DNA from: CP2-2F sp034432555
Lineage (GTDB): Bacteria; Chloroflexota; Anaerolineae; Aggregatilineales; UBA2796
Length of the DNA stretch: 64,000 nucleotides
NCBI GenBank assembly: GCA_034432555.1
Contig: DAOUBW010000023.1
Location: 1 to 64,000, forward strand
Direction of reading: 5' to 3'
Shown here: positions 36,006 through 45,234 of the stretch, piece after piece
How the letters are laid out: every line of letters begins with the position of its first letter
Numbering within the stretch: the first letter of the stretch is position 1
Notes under the pieces: generated by a model
Told to the model about the DNA's origin: nothing
Seen by the model: the letters and a program-made list of their open reading frames with translations, nothing else
Databases searched by the model: none
Translations under genes and position numbers: made by a program

Positions 36006-38296
36006 CGCCCTAAGAAGGCAGGCGCACGCAAGTAGTTCACAATATCCCACGTTGTTTGCTCATCTAAGGGCAGGGCAGGCATCGCGCCGATGCCGCGCCG
36101 CATGGTGTTGAACAGCGCCTCGTCGCGGCGCGTCTCCACAAGGGTGCGAATACGCGGCATTCGGGCAAATGCGGCGGCGCGTTCGCCGTCGCCTTCACCG
36201 CGTATACCATGGCAGGCTGCACAATTCTGCGCGTAGGCTGCTGCGCCACGCGCTAACGATTCCGCATCGGGCAAGGTTGGGTTCACAATCTGCGGCGGCG
36301 GATTACGCAAGCGATCCGTCTGTTGGCTTGCCTCATTCACAATGAACGCGCCACCAATGCTGAAGGCAATCGTCACCAGCAGCAGCGCGACGAAGATAAA
36401 GGCGATCTCAGGTGTAAAGTGGACTCGCCGCACGCGCCGCACGATTGGCGGCAGCACCAACCCGATCAGCGCCGCACCAACTGCGAAAGCGCTCAGCATA
36501 TTCAGGGCAGAAGGCTGGCGCAAGTTCAGGGCAGGCGCCACCGACGGAACGTCAACTAGCAGGGCAATGCGCTGCGGCGCTGACTCAGGCGCGGCGTCGG
36601 GCAGATAAACATCGAGCAGCGCCCACCAAATACCTGTTCGATCCAGCTCCAAGCCGGCAGAGAGATAACTGCCATCGCCTGCGTCGTCCAGCGGAATTGC
36701 CCGCGCTCGCCGATCAAGGCTTGGGAAGGCAAAGCGCACACTCACCTGCGCGCCTTGCAGCGGCTCGCCTGCTTGTGTTAGGCGCACTTCATAGGTATTG
36801 CCACCCACGCCGCCCGGATCAAGGCTGAGCGTCGCTTGAAGTGCCGCTGATGCGCCCGCAGCGCTGAGCAGCGGCACAGCCTCGCGTTGGGTAGGCAGCG
36901 GCGGCGCGTTGGCAGCCAAGATCGCGGTGGCAAACAACACCAGCACGCCAAGCAATGCCTCTAGGCGAATGCTGCGCGCTATGTGCGGCAAGCCTGCACT
37001 CAGGCGTTCGGCAAACGCCGCCGCACGCCGCCGCACAGCCTGCGTCAGCCGATCTTGCCCAACGATCAGGTGATGGTAGAGCGCCAAGAGCAGCATGGGC
37101 GCAACCAGCGCATATTTTGCCAGCAGCACCACACCATAAGGCGTCGTGACGTAATCTGCTGCTTGGCGAATTTGAAGAGCGCTGTTATAGATGCCTGTCG
37201 TCACCAAGATTAGCACGGCAGCCACGCCCACACCTGCAAAGCGACGCAAGGCGGCGCTCAGTGCGGCACGCCGCTGCGCTGGCTCTAGTGGTGCAAGTGC
37301 GGTTGGCAGCAGCCATGCCAAGCCAATCAAGCCGCCTGCCCAAGCGCCGGTGGCAAGCATATGCAGCCAATGCACAAAGACCGATGGCACTGCCCACATA
37401 TCCGCGCCGACAGCATGGCTGCTCATGGAGAAGGTGAACAAGGCTGAGGCGGCAGCGCCGATGACCGCCACCCAGAGTGCTGCCACAAAATCCGGCAGGC
37501 GCTCGGTGAAGTAGCGCACGCCATAAAGCAGCGCAAACAGCGCGCCGATCAACAACAGGCGCAGGCGCAGTGTGTCGCCAATGGTGGTGTCGTTCAGCAC
37601 GGTTTGCCACAAGCCATCGCGCAGCACAGCATCCAGTGGTATGCCGAACAGCGCAGCGCTCTGCTGTACGACCGCAAGCAGCGTCCCCAAGAGCGCAACA
37701 CAGGCAGCCAGCCAACCCAACAGGCTCAGGCGCGCCATCAGACGCGGCGGCAGCCTGCCCGCCCGATAACTCGGATTGTGCCAAGCGGGCAGCAGCACCC
37801 ACACATAGAGCAGCGCACCGCCAAAGAGCGCGTAAAGCGGCGGCAGGCTGATCGCCCGCCAAACCGCCTCCAACGGATCGATCAACGAACCATCACCGCG
37901 CACTGCCAACTCGCCGCTGGGCGCACCGACCCAAAAGACCAAGCGCTCGTTGTAGATATGCCCATCGCTGGCAAAGGCAACCCGTAAATTGATGATATAG
38001 GCGCCTTCAGGCAGTGGCTGCGGCAGCCGCGCTGAAAGCTGCGACGGGTTGCTCGGCACGACGCCTGCCTCTTCAAGGGCGATGGCGCCACCGCGCTCAT
38101 CTGTCAGCGTAATGGTGCTGAAGCGCGGCTCCAGCCCTTCGCTGAACCACGCCTGAATGCGCGTTGGCGGACGGGAAAGCACAGCGCGGTTATCGGGGAT
38201 GACGCGGATCAGGTAGCCATGCGCTTGGGTTGGCTGCGGTGCGCTGATCAGGGCAAGCGCCACGAAAAGCAAGATGAGCAGCGGACGGCGGTGCAT
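36002..38296 (-). CDS. CopC-CopD-cytochrome c fusion
   Basis: This 764-aa membrane protein joins three modules. After the signal peptide (cleavage before HGYLIRVIPDN, which leaves the N-terminal His used by CopC to bind copper) comes a CopC domain to about residue 125. A CopD-type domain with many helices follows to about residue 465, then a beta region and a further helix. The C-terminal 75 residues form a cytochrome c domain with heme motif CAACH and an IVNYLRAPAF tail. It may import copper and pass electrons in or near the respiratory chain. CopC and CopD are often separate; the added cytochrome is unusual. It overlaps the convergent nucleotidyltransferase gene. Confidence 0.85.
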   Translation of the reverse strand: MHRRPLLILLFVALALISAPQPTQAHGYLIRVIPDNRAVLSRPPTRIQAWFSEGLEPRFSTITLTDERGGAIALEEAGVVPSNPSQLSARLPQPLPEGAYIINLRVAFASDGHIYNERLVFWVGAPSGELAVRGDGSLIDPLEAVWRAISLPPLYALFGGALLYVWVLLPAWHNPSYRAGRLPPRLMARLSLLGWLAACVALLGTLLAVVQQSAALFGIPLDAVLRDGLWQTVLNDTTIGDTLRLRLLLIGALFALLYGVRYFTERLPDFVAALWVAVIGAAASALFTFSMSSHAVGADMWAVPSVFVHWLHMLATGAWAGGLIGLAWLLPTALAPLEPAQRRAALSAALRRFAGVGVAAVLILVTTGIYNSALQIRQAADYVTTPYGVVLLAKYALVAPMLLLALYHHLIVGQDRLTQAVRRRAAAFAERLSAGLPHIARSIRLEALLGVLVLFATAILAANAPPLPTQREAVPLLSAAGASAALQATLSLDPGGVGGNTYEVRLTQAGEPLQGAQVSVRFAFPSLDRRARAIPLDDAGDGSYLSAGLELDRTGIWWALLDVYLPDAAPESAPQRIALLVDVPSVAPALNLRQPSALNMLSAFAVGAALIGLVLPPIVRRVRRVHFTPEIAFIFVALLLVTIAFSIGGAFIVNEASQQTDRLRNPPPQIVNPTLPDAESLARGAAAYAQNCAACHGIRGEGDGERAAAFARMPRIRTLVETRRDEALFNTMRRGIGAMPALPLDEQTTWDIVNYLRAPAFLGR

Positions 38297-38303
38297 TGTG
38301 AGG

Positions 38304-38519
38304 TCACTCCAAGCGGAAGGTATCGGGCGTGTTTTCGGTTGGCGGTGCGGCGTTGGGTGTGGTGCTGGCAGCCTGCGAGTCGTCGCGTGTGCGGCGTAGG
38401 GCAGTGTTCACCAACGGCGCAAAGAACATCACCAAAAAGATGCCAACGGCAAGGGCGATAAAAATCTCATCCCACCAACCAAGCGCACCATGCGCCAATG
38501 GGAACGGGAAAGGAGTCAT
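38304..38519 (-). CDS. Small single-helix membrane protein
   Basis: This 71-aa protein starts at ATG 38519. It has one hydrophobic helix (IFIALAVGIFLVMFFAPLV) and a polar Pro/Thr-rich tail. It lies seven bases upstream of the copper fusion gene on the same strand, so the two are probably co-transcribed. The frame is open to 38579. I do not recognise a family. Confidence 0.6.
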   Translation of the reverse strand: MTPFPFPLAHGALGWWDEIFIALAVGIFLVMFFAPLVNTALRRTRDDSQAASTTPNAAPPTENTPDTFRLE

Positions 38520-38592
38520 AAGGCATCCGCTATTTTCAGGGCATTCTACTAGAGTATAGCAGTTTGTGCTGAAAATCACGAGTGATGCGTTA

Positions 38593-38620
38593 GGGGCGGT
38601 ATAGGTTCGGCTGCCGCCCC
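38593..38620 (-). terminator. GC-rich hairpin after GH65 gene
   Basis: GGGGCGG and CCGCCCC form a 7-bp stem just past the GH65 stop on the minus strand. There is no T-run, so termination is uncertain. Confidence 0.35.
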
Positions 38621-38631
38621 AGTTTGTGTAC

Positions 38632-40803
38632 CTAGCCTTCCGCTGTTAGACGGATGGTCTTAAGCTGCCCACGATGATAGACGCGCAGCGTGACGCTTTG
38701 CCAATGCGGCGGCAGCGCAGGCGCAACTTGCATCTCGCCATTTTCCGCCAAACTTAGCCCAACAAAGCCAAAGGCAAGTGCTTGCCACACGCCGCCGCTG
38801 GCTGCCGCGTGGATTCCATCACGCACGTTGCCCTTCAAGTCCTCAAGGTCTATGTTGGCGGCGTAGATGAACATCTTATAGGCGTCTTCCAGCAGGTTTA
38901 GGCGCGCTGCCACCCATGCGTGCGTAGATGGGCTGAGCGACGAACCATGATCGACGATTGGATAGTAGAAATCCCAGTTTGCCTGCCGTTCTTCAAGCGT
39001 GCCGAACTGCTCGCCAAGCAGCGCCATCAACATCACAATATCCGCCTGCTTAATGACCATCACGCCCTGCGCCCGCGCATGACCGAGAACCCAATCCATG
39101 TTGGCAACACGCGGCTGCCAATGCGTCAGATCGAGGCGTTCGAGGTTGAAGAAGCCATCAAACTGCTCCAACACGCCGCTTTCAGGGTCACGCGGCACGT
39201 ACATCTTCGCGGCGATGCGCTCCCACAGCGCGCAGCGTTCGGCAGTAATGCCAAGCCGCGCCAAGAGCGTTTCAGCCGCCTGTGCGTGATGTGCCAACAG
39301 CCATTGGCGAACTGCCAGCGCTTGCCGCAAATGCCAGCGCACCATGCTATTGGTGAAGGCGCTGTTATCCACATTTTCGTGGTATTCATCTGGTCCAATC
39401 TGCATCTTGAGTTCGTAGCGATCCTGCTCCATGTTGTATTCGGCGCGGCTGCCCCAGAAAACAGCGGTATCCAGCACGATTTCAGCGCCGTGCTTCACGA
39501 AGAACTCATCATCGCCCGTCCACTGCCAATATTGCAGCACGGCATAGGCAATATCCGTGCTGATATGCTGTTCTGTGTCGCCCGTCCAGATGCGGATGCG
39601 CGTGCCGTCAGGCTGCGGGTGCGACCATTGCGGCGTTGTCTCTTCGCCTGTATCAGTGCTTTCCCAAGGGAACATCGCGCCTTCGTAGCCGTTGGCACGC
39701 GCCTTGTTGCGTGCGCCCGCCAGGTTGTGATAGCGATACATAAGCAGGTTGCGGGCAAGTTTGGGCTGCGTGAGCGTTAGCATAGGCAACATGAACAATT
39801 CGGTGTCCCAGAACACATGCCCTTTATAGCCCGGGCCGGAGAGCGTTTTTGCACCAATGCTGCTATGCTCATCGTGGCGTGGCGCAGCGATCAGGACGTG
39901 GTAGGTGGTGAAGCGAATCGCCTTTTGTGCTACCTCATCACCTTCGATCTGCACATCGGAAGTGTGCCAATACTGCTCCCATGCCGCGCAGTGGGAAGCA
40001 AAAAGCGACTCGTAGCCTTTGGCAAGCGCCGTTCGCGCTGCTTCTTGGGCGGCTTGATCAGGCGTTTGGCTTTGGCGTGTGGTATAAATGGCGCTGACTT
40101 TAGTCAGGCTCACCTCAGTTTCTTGCGGCAGGTCAAACGTATAGCGCACCTCATTCGCGCTCGTGTGCGGCGTGCTGTGTGTGCTTAGGCTGTGCGCGGC
40201 GGCAATGGCGATGCCATAGCTGCTCTGGTTGGTGCGCGCTGTTACGAGCAGGTCACCTTCGGCGGCGTGCTGCTGAACATCGGTGAGGTGCAGCACGCCT
40301 TCGTTGGTCACGGCGGCAGCAAGGCTGCTGCGAATCTCGATCTTAGGCGAGCCGAGTAAGGCGCGGACACGCACGCGCTGCACCAAGAGATGTTCGGCGG
40401 CAAGGCTGGCAAAGCGCTCAAAGGTCAGCTTGATGACCAGACCTTGCGTCGTGCGCCACAACACCTCACGGGTCAGCACAGCGCGCTTCAAATCGAGCGT
40501 CCGTCGGTAGCCAAGCACTTTGCCTGCCGTCATGTGGAATGCTTCACCATCCACCACAATGTGAACGGGCAGTGGATTTGGCAGGTTTACAATATCTGGC
40601 ACAAGGTCGCCTTCGGCATGGTTGAAGATGCCATGCACCAGCGTAGATGCCAAATCGCCGGCGTAGCCTTCCTCAAACGTGCCACGCAAGCCCATAAAGC
40701 CGTTGCCAACGGTAAAGATCGTCTCGGTATGGCTTAGTTTGAACGGATTGAAAGGCGATTCGCTCACAAGCCATGTGCGCTGCTCAATTGGCGAGATCAT
40801 CAT
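38632..40803 (-). CDS. GH65 alpha-glucoside phosphorylase
   Basis: This 723-aa cytosolic enzyme has the N-terminal GH65 pattern FTVGNGFMGLRGTFEEGY and WDTELFMLPML in the barrel. The catalytic acid Glu473 is in GPDEYHEN. The phosphate-binding region reads GIHAAASGGVWQAL. GH65 phosphorylases split maltose, trehalose, kojibiose or nigerose into beta-glucose 1-phosphate and a sugar. The co-located beta-phosphoglucomutase converts that product to glucose 6-phosphate, which supports phosphorolysis. Which disaccharide is used cannot be read from sequence. It is the last gene of the pgmB-lacI-GH65 unit. Confidence 0.88.
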   Translation of the reverse strand: MMISPIEQRTWLVSESPFNPFKLSHTETIFTVGNGFMGLRGTFEEGYAGDLASTLVHGIFNHAEGDLVPDIVNLPNPLPVHIVVDGEAFHMTAGKVLGYRRTLDLKRAVLTREVLWRTTQGLVIKLTFERFASLAAEHLLVQRVRVRALLGSPKIEIRSSLAAAVTNEGVLHLTDVQQHAAEGDLLVTARTNQSSYGIAIAAAHSLSTHSTPHTSANEVRYTFDLPQETEVSLTKVSAIYTTRQSQTPDQAAQEAARTALAKGYESLFASHCAAWEQYWHTSDVQIEGDEVAQKAIRFTTYHVLIAAPRHDEHSSIGAKTLSGPGYKGHVFWDTELFMLPMLTLTQPKLARNLLMYRYHNLAGARNKARANGYEGAMFPWESTDTGEETTPQWSHPQPDGTRIRIWTGDTEQHISTDIAYAVLQYWQWTGDDEFFVKHGAEIVLDTAVFWGSRAEYNMEQDRYELKMQIGPDEYHENVDNSAFTNSMVRWHLRQALAVRQWLLAHHAQAAETLLARLGITAERCALWERIAAKMYVPRDPESGVLEQFDGFFNLERLDLTHWQPRVANMDWVLGHARAQGVMVIKQADIVMLMALLGEQFGTLEERQANWDFYYPIVDHGSSLSPSTHAWVAARLNLLEDAYKMFIYAANIDLEDLKGNVRDGIHAAASGGVWQALAFGFVGLSLAENGEMQVAPALPPHWQSVTLRVYHRGQLKTIRLTAEG

Positions 40804-40835
40804 TAGCCTCTTGCTTTCTAAAAGCCAAAGAATAC

Positions 40836-42002
40836 TTAAGAGATTTGTCGGTGTGGATCGGTGCTAGCACGCACAATGAGCTGCGGCGCCACCAAGATTT
40901 GGCGCTGTGGCATAGGTAGCCGTTCCAGCTCTGCCATCAGGAGCGCCACCACTTGCGCAGCGAGGTCATCTACTGGTTGGCGGAGCGTGGTCAGCGGCGG
41001 GTAAAGCAGTTCCGAGACGGGATCATCATCAAAGCCGCTCACTGCCATGTCGTAGCCAATTTGGACGCCGCAGCGATTCAGATAATTCATCACGCCGATT
41101 GCCATCAGGTCGCTCACACAGACAAGGGCAGTTGGGCGTATTTGGGCAGGCAGCGCCAGCAGATCAGCGGCGGCGACGGCGGCAGCATTGCTGGTGTTTT
41201 CCACACGCCTAATCCAAGCTGCCTGTGGCGAGAGCGCGGCGGCATCCAGCGCATCAAAGTAGCCCTGCACACGCGCATCACCGCTTAGCGATCCTTCAGG
41301 CCACCCGATCAAGGCAATGCGTGTATGCCCTAAGCTGATCAGGTGGCTGGTGACCAGCGCGATGCCCTGCCGCCCATCCACATCCACGTAGGGAAAATTC
41401 CAGCGGTCGTTGGCGCGCCCAAAGGCAGCGAACGGTACGCGTGCTTCTAGCAAGTGGCGAATGCGCGCATCGTTACGGTTGGTGTGTGCCAAGATGAAGC
41501 CGTCTACGCGGTTGGTCTGGATCAACTCCTGATAGGCGTCCGTTGGCGAATCTTCGGTGTGGGCAAAGGTCAGCACATGATAGCCACAGGATTCCACAGC
41601 TTGTGCCATCCAATAGGTAAAACGATCCAGCAGTGGCGCGCTTTGCCCACGCTTAATATTATGCCAGCCGTACCCGATCAGGCGCGTTTTGCTTGCCTGA
41701 AGGTTGCGCCCATTCACGTTTGGGCGGTAGTTCAGGGTGGCAGCAGCTTCCAGCACACGGCGGCGCGTTGCCTCACTGACGGGATAGCTATTATTCATAA
41801 CGTAAGAGACGGTCGCAATTGAGACGCCAGCTAAGGCTGCCACATCTTTAATGGTGATGTTGAGTGTATAGCCAAGTGTTTCTGCCGCCGCGTGGACGCT
41901 GCGCTGCTGCGCTTCTGGCACAGGCTGCGCGCCGCTGAGCGCGTGATAGGCAGTCAGCAGCGGTACATGCGCTTGCGTCGCCACCTCTTTCAGAGTCGCC
42001 AT
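40836..42002 (-). CDS. LacI-family regulator with two tandem HTH domains
   Basis: This 388-aa protein is about 50 residues longer than normal because the N-terminal HTH is doubled. Residues 1-48 read like a drifted LacI headpiece (ATLKEVATQAHVPLLTAYHA, then VPEAQQRSVHAAAETLGYTL). Residues 50-105 form a canonical second one (TIKDVAALAGVSIATVSYVM, then hinge NLQASKT). The sugar-binding domain follows, with LVCVSDLMAIGVMNYL and MAVSGFDDDPVSELLY. It should repress the GH65 unit and the divergent transporter through the AAACGTTT sites at 42016 and 42788. ATG 42002 has AAGG eight bases upstream, so the first HTH is very probably translated. Confidence 0.88.
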   Translation of the reverse strand: MATLKEVATQAHVPLLTAYHALSGAQPVPEAQQRSVHAAAETLGYTLNITIKDVAALAGVSIATVSYVMNNSYPVSEATRRRVLEAAATLNYRPNVNGRNLQASKTRLIGYGWHNIKRGQSAPLLDRFTYWMAQAVESCGYHVLTFAHTEDSPTDAYQELIQTNRVDGFILAHTNRNDARIRHLLEARVPFAAFGRANDRWNFPYVDVDGRQGIALVTSHLISLGHTRIALIGWPEGSLSGDARVQGYFDALDAAALSPQAAWIRRVENTSNAAAVAAADLLALPAQIRPTALVCVSDLMAIGVMNYLNRCGVQIGYDMAVSGFDDDPVSELLYPPLTTLRQPVDDLAAQVVALLMAELERLPMPQRQILVAPQLIVRASTDPHRQIS

Positions 42003-42015
42003 GTATTCACCTTGC

Positions 42016-42027
42016 TAAAACGTTTAA
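42016..42027. promoter_or_regulatory. LacI-type operator upstream of the LacI gene
   Basis: TAAAACGTTTAA has the AAACGTTT core and lies 14 bases upstream of the regulator's start codon. It suggests autoregulation from inside the pgmB-lacI unit. Confidence 0.6.
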
Positions 42028-42061
42028 CCTATGCTCATGATAGCTACGTTAGGGCAGGCTG

Positions 42062-42724
42062 TCAATGTGGCGCAGCGCCAAGTTTACTCAAAACTTCGGC
42101 AACTTGCACGCCTTCCAAATTGGGCAAGATCAGATCGGCAGCACTGACGCGCTCTGCATCGCCAATCCCAACCGTAGCCATGCCACATTCACGCGCAGCG
42201 GCAATGCCTGCCTCAGCATCCTCAAAGACCACTACTTCTGATGGTGGCACATTCAGCCTGCCTGCCACCCACACAAACAGATCGGGCGCCGGCTTGGTGC
42301 GACTGACCGAATAGCCGTCGCCAATGGCATCGAACTGTGCCGTGATGCCTAGCCCATTCAGCGCATCGCGTGCATTCTTGCTGGCAGAGCCTAAGCCAAT
42401 CTTAATGCCATGTGCGCGTGTTTGCGCCAGAAAATCTGCCACGCCGCCCAGTAGATCAGCAGGTGTGATGTTCGCCAGAAAAGCGCGGTAGTAGTCGTTC
42501 TTGCGCTGCATGTAGGCTTCCATTTGCGCTTCGGGCAGCACTTTGCCTTTCAGCAGGCGCAGCAGGCTCTCGCGCCGCGAGACTCCGCGCAGTGCTTCGT
42601 TGTCCTCACGGCTGAAGGGCAAGCCTTCCTCATCCGCAAGGCGTTTCCAAGAACGATAATGATACTCGGCGGTATCGGTGATCACACCATCCAGATCGAA
42701 AATGAAGGCGGAGATTTTGAGCAT
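42062..42724 (-). CDS. pgmB: Beta-phosphoglucomutase
   Basis: This 220-aa HAD-superfamily enzyme has the nucleophile motif FDLDGVITDTAEYHYRSW (Asp10, acid/base Asp12) with the beta-phosphoglucomutase cap. Other motifs are LGSASKNARDAL and KPAPDLFV, then FEDAEAGIAAA. It converts beta-glucose 1-phosphate to glucose 6-phosphate. The start is ATG 42724 with AGGA seven bases upstream; an earlier ATG at 42745 lies before that site. It is the first gene of the unit with lacI and GH65, which fits the product of an inverting phosphorylase. Confidence 0.9.
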   Translation of the reverse strand: MLKISAFIFDLDGVITDTAEYHYRSWKRLADEEGLPFSREDNEALRGVSRRESLLRLLKGKVLPEAQMEAYMQRKNDYYRAFLANITPADLLGGVADFLAQTRAHGIKIGLGSASKNARDALNGLGITAQFDAIGDGYSVSRTKPAPDLFVWVAGRLNVPPSEVVVFEDAEAGIAAARECGMATVGIGDAERVSAADLILPNLEGVQVAEVLSKLGAAPH

Positions 42725-42748
42725 TACGCATTCCTTTTGAGGCATCTC

Positions 42749-42777
42749 TTGACAATCTGTACAAAGTTCATTATATT
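42749..42777 (+). promoter_or_regulatory. Sigma70 promoter of the second sugar operon
   Basis: TTGACA (42749-42754) and TATATT (42772-42777) are spaced by exactly 17 bases. Transcription should start near 42785, at the edge of the operator. Confidence 0.8.
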
Positions 42778-42787
42778 CGATATTGAG

Positions 42788-42799
42788 TTAAACGTTTAA
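42788..42799. promoter_or_regulatory. LacI-type operator of the second sugar operon
   Basis: TTAAACGTTTAA is a perfect 12-bp palindrome covering the expected transcription start. A further half-site-like GGTTTAACC follows at 42802. It shares its core with the site upstream of the LacI gene. Confidence 0.8.
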
Positions 42800-42828
42800 G
42801 TGGTTTAACCACAAAAGGAAAATGTGCC

Positions 42829-44043
42829 GTGAACAAGACTTTTCGTTTTCTTACCCTCGCAATCGTGATCGCCTTGATCGCCGTTGCCGTTGCGCCAAGC
42901 GCACGCGCCGCGCAGACTGTAAACCTCGTGCTGATGGGCTGGTCGTCCTCGCCTTCGGAAAACGAGCGCCTTCAGAAGATTGTAGATGACTGGAACGCTG
43001 CCAACGCCGATATTCAAGTCACCCTGAACCAAGTGCCAGACTATGACACCACACTCCAGAAATCGCTGGCTGGCGGCGAACCGCCGGATGTATTCTACGT
43101 GGACTCGTTCCGCTTCCTCGATCTGGTGCGTGCTGATGCGTTGTTGCCCGTTGGCGAGATGCTGACCGACGCCGATGATTTCTATCCGTCGCTGCGGAAC
43201 GCCTTCACCACCAACGGTCAGTTCTACTGCCCACCCAAGGACTTCTCTACACTCGCTTTGCAGATCAACACCGAAATGTTTGAGGCTGCCGGCTTGAGCG
43301 CACCCACCACTTGGGAAGAAATGCGCGCTGCGGCTGAAGCACTGACCAAAGATGGCGTTTATGGCGTTGTCGTGCCTGCCGATTTCGCCCGTTGGGTGGC
43401 TTTCCTCTATGCGGCGGGCGGCTCGGTCACCAATGATGACTTCACCGAGATGACCATCAACAGCCCTGAGGCTGCCGCTGCCCTGAAGTTCTACACCGAT
43501 CTGTACCTTGATGGCTTCGCCAAGACGCCCGCCGATCTGGGTGTGGGCTGGCCGGGTGAGGCATTCGGCAAGGGCTTGGTCGCTATGGCTTTTGAGGGCA
43601 ACTGGATCGAGCCGTACCTCAAGGATCAGTTCCCAGATTTGAAGCATACGGCTGTCGAGATGCCTGCTGGTCCCGGTGGCAAGGCAACTATGGCGTTCAC
43701 TGTCTGCTATGCGGTGCCGATGAAGGCGAAGAATCCCGAGGCTGCTGTGAAGTTTGTGGACTATCTGACCGGCGCAGAGGGCATGAAGGCTTGGACGGAT
43801 CTCGGCTTGGCAATGCCAACACGCGCTTCCCTGCGTGAGGGCTGGCTGGCGCAGTTCCCCAACCTAGAGCCATACCTGAATGGCGCAGAGTATGCCCGCA
43901 AGTGGCAGTTTGTGCCGGGCTTCCAAGCGGTGTTGGATAAGGTGAATGAGCAGCTTTCACTGGTGATGGGCGAAAACCAAACCGTGAGTGGCGCGCTGAG
44001 TGAAATCGAGACGGTTGGCGCAGAAGTGCTTGCTTCCCGTTAA
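42829..44043 (+). CDS. Sugar ABC transporter substrate-binding protein
   Basis: This 404-aa exported protein starts at GTG 42829 and has a signal peptide ending near ARAAQ. The mature part is family 1: NLVLMGWSSSPSENERL, GEPPDVFYVDSFRF, and FPDLKHTAVEMPAGPGGKAT with the usual C-terminal lobe. It should bind an alpha-linked oligosaccharide for the permeases that follow. It lies directly behind the operator-controlled promoter and is followed by a hairpin. Confidence 0.9.
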   Translation: MNKTFRFLTLAIVIALIAVAVAPSARAAQTVNLVLMGWSSSPSENERLQKIVDDWNAANADIQVTLNQVPDYDTTLQKSLAGGEPPDVFYVDSFRFLDLVRADALLPVGEMLTDADDFYPSLRNAFTTNGQFYCPPKDFSTLALQINTEMFEAAGLSAPTTWEEMRAAAEALTKDGVYGVVVPADFARWVAFLYAAGGSVTNDDFTEMTINSPEAAAALKFYTDLYLDGFAKTPADLGVGWPGEAFGKGLVAMAFEGNWIEPYLKDQFPDLKHTAVEMPAGPGGKATMAFTVCYAVPMKAKNPEAAVKFVDYLTGAEGMKAWTDLGLAMPTRASLREGWLAQFPNLEPYLNGAEYARKWQFVPGFQAVLDKVNEQLSLVMGENQTVSGALSEIETVGAEVLASR

Positions 44044-44073
44044 GCGTTGTCTAACCAGGCAGCCTAAGTGTGC

Positions 44074-44102
44074 GCGCCTCGCCTATTGCATGGGCGGGGC
44101 GC
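44074..44102 (+). terminator. Intra-operon terminator after binding-protein gene
   Basis: GCGCCTCGCC and GGCGGGGCGC form a 10-bp stem with one G-T pair, followed by TTTTAT. It has the same position as the hairpin at 13663 in the first sugar operon and probably sets the binding protein to permease ratio. Confidence 0.8.
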
Positions 44103-44137
44103 TTTTATAAAATTTTTAGTGAAGGGGATTTTTGCAT

Positions 44138-45217
44138 ATGGCAGTCGCAGCACCTTCTATGGGTAAGCAAAGCGGCTTTCGGCTTGGCGCAAAAGGGCAA
44201 GAAAACGCTGCCGGCTTTTTCTTCATCCTGCCCGCGCTGATCATCATCTTTGCCTTCATCTTCATTCCATTACTCAGCGCTTTTCTGATCAGCTTCACCA
44301 ACTGGAATGGCTTGCAGCCACCGGCGGAGGCGGCAAGCGTCGGTTTGGCAAACTATTCGCGCATCTTTGGCTTGGATAACACCACGGTGGTGCGCGATGA
44401 ATTCTTCGTCGCCATCAAGAATACGTTCTACTACACGCTTGGTGTGGTGCCTGCCCAGACCATTCTAGCGCTGGTGCTGGCATTCATTGTGAACCAGCAG
44501 TTTTTGCGCTTTCGCGGCTTTTTCCGTGTGGCGTTCTATTTCCCTTCGATCACTTCATCCATCGTGATTGCCACGATCTTCTTGTGGTTGTTCAATCGGA
44601 ATGGCGTGATTAACGGCGTGATTGCGGGCTTGGCAGGCGCTCTCGGCTTAGACTACAGCCCGGTGACGTGGATCAACGATGCGAACGGCATTATTCACAA
44701 CTTTCTGCGCCTGTTTGGGCTTACGCTGCGGACAGCGCCGGAATGGATGACCGAATCGCGCATTCTTGGGCAGTCCGTTTGGCAGTGGATCAGTGGACCG
44801 TCCGTCACCATGTTAGCGATCATGCTATTAGCAATCTGGACGACGACCGGCACCATGATGCTGATCTTCCTTGCCGCTTTGCAGGATATTCCGCGCCAGC
44901 TTTACGAGGCAGCCTCTGTGGATGGCGCGACGCGCTGGCAGCAATTCCGCCTGATCACCGTGCCGATGCTGCGCCCAACCACCTTCTTTGTGCTGACCAT
45001 TGGCTTGATCGGCTGTTTCCAAGTCTTTGACCAGATTTACGTGATCTCACAGGGCAACCCGGCTGGCACGACCAAAACCATCGCATGGATTGTGTTCCGC
45101 AACCTGCGTGATTCGCAAGCAGGGCTTGGCGCAGCACTTGCCTTCGTGTTATTCGTGATCATCGCCGTGTTCACCATCGTGCAGCGGCGCATGGTCGGCA
45201 AAACGGTGCAGCAGTAA
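44138..45217 (+). CDS. Sugar ABC transporter permease (MalF type)
   Basis: This 359-aa membrane protein has six or more helices and the EAA loop LYEAASVDGATRWQQFRLIT around residue 260. A longer periplasmic segment lies between helices 3 and 4 (GLDYSPVTWINDANG). ATG 44138 has GAAGGGG about 10 bases upstream. It partners the permease at 45235. Confidence 0.92.
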   Translation: MAVAAPSMGKQSGFRLGAKGQENAAGFFFILPALIIIFAFIFIPLLSAFLISFTNWNGLQPPAEAASVGLANYSRIFGLDNTTVVRDEFFVAIKNTFYYTLGVVPAQTILALVLAFIVNQQFLRFRGFFRVAFYFPSITSSIVIATIFLWLFNRNGVINGVIAGLAGALGLDYSPVTWINDANGIIHNFLRLFGLTLRTAPEWMTESRILGQSVWQWISGPSVTMLAIMLLAIWTTTGTMMLIFLAALQDIPRQLYEAASVDGATRWQQFRLITVPMLRPTTFFVLTIGLIGCFQVFDQIYVISQGNPAGTTKTIAWIVFRNLRDSQAGLGAALAFVLFVIIAVFTIVQRRMVGKTVQQ

Positions 45218-45234
45218 TGAAAGGCGCGTGAACT

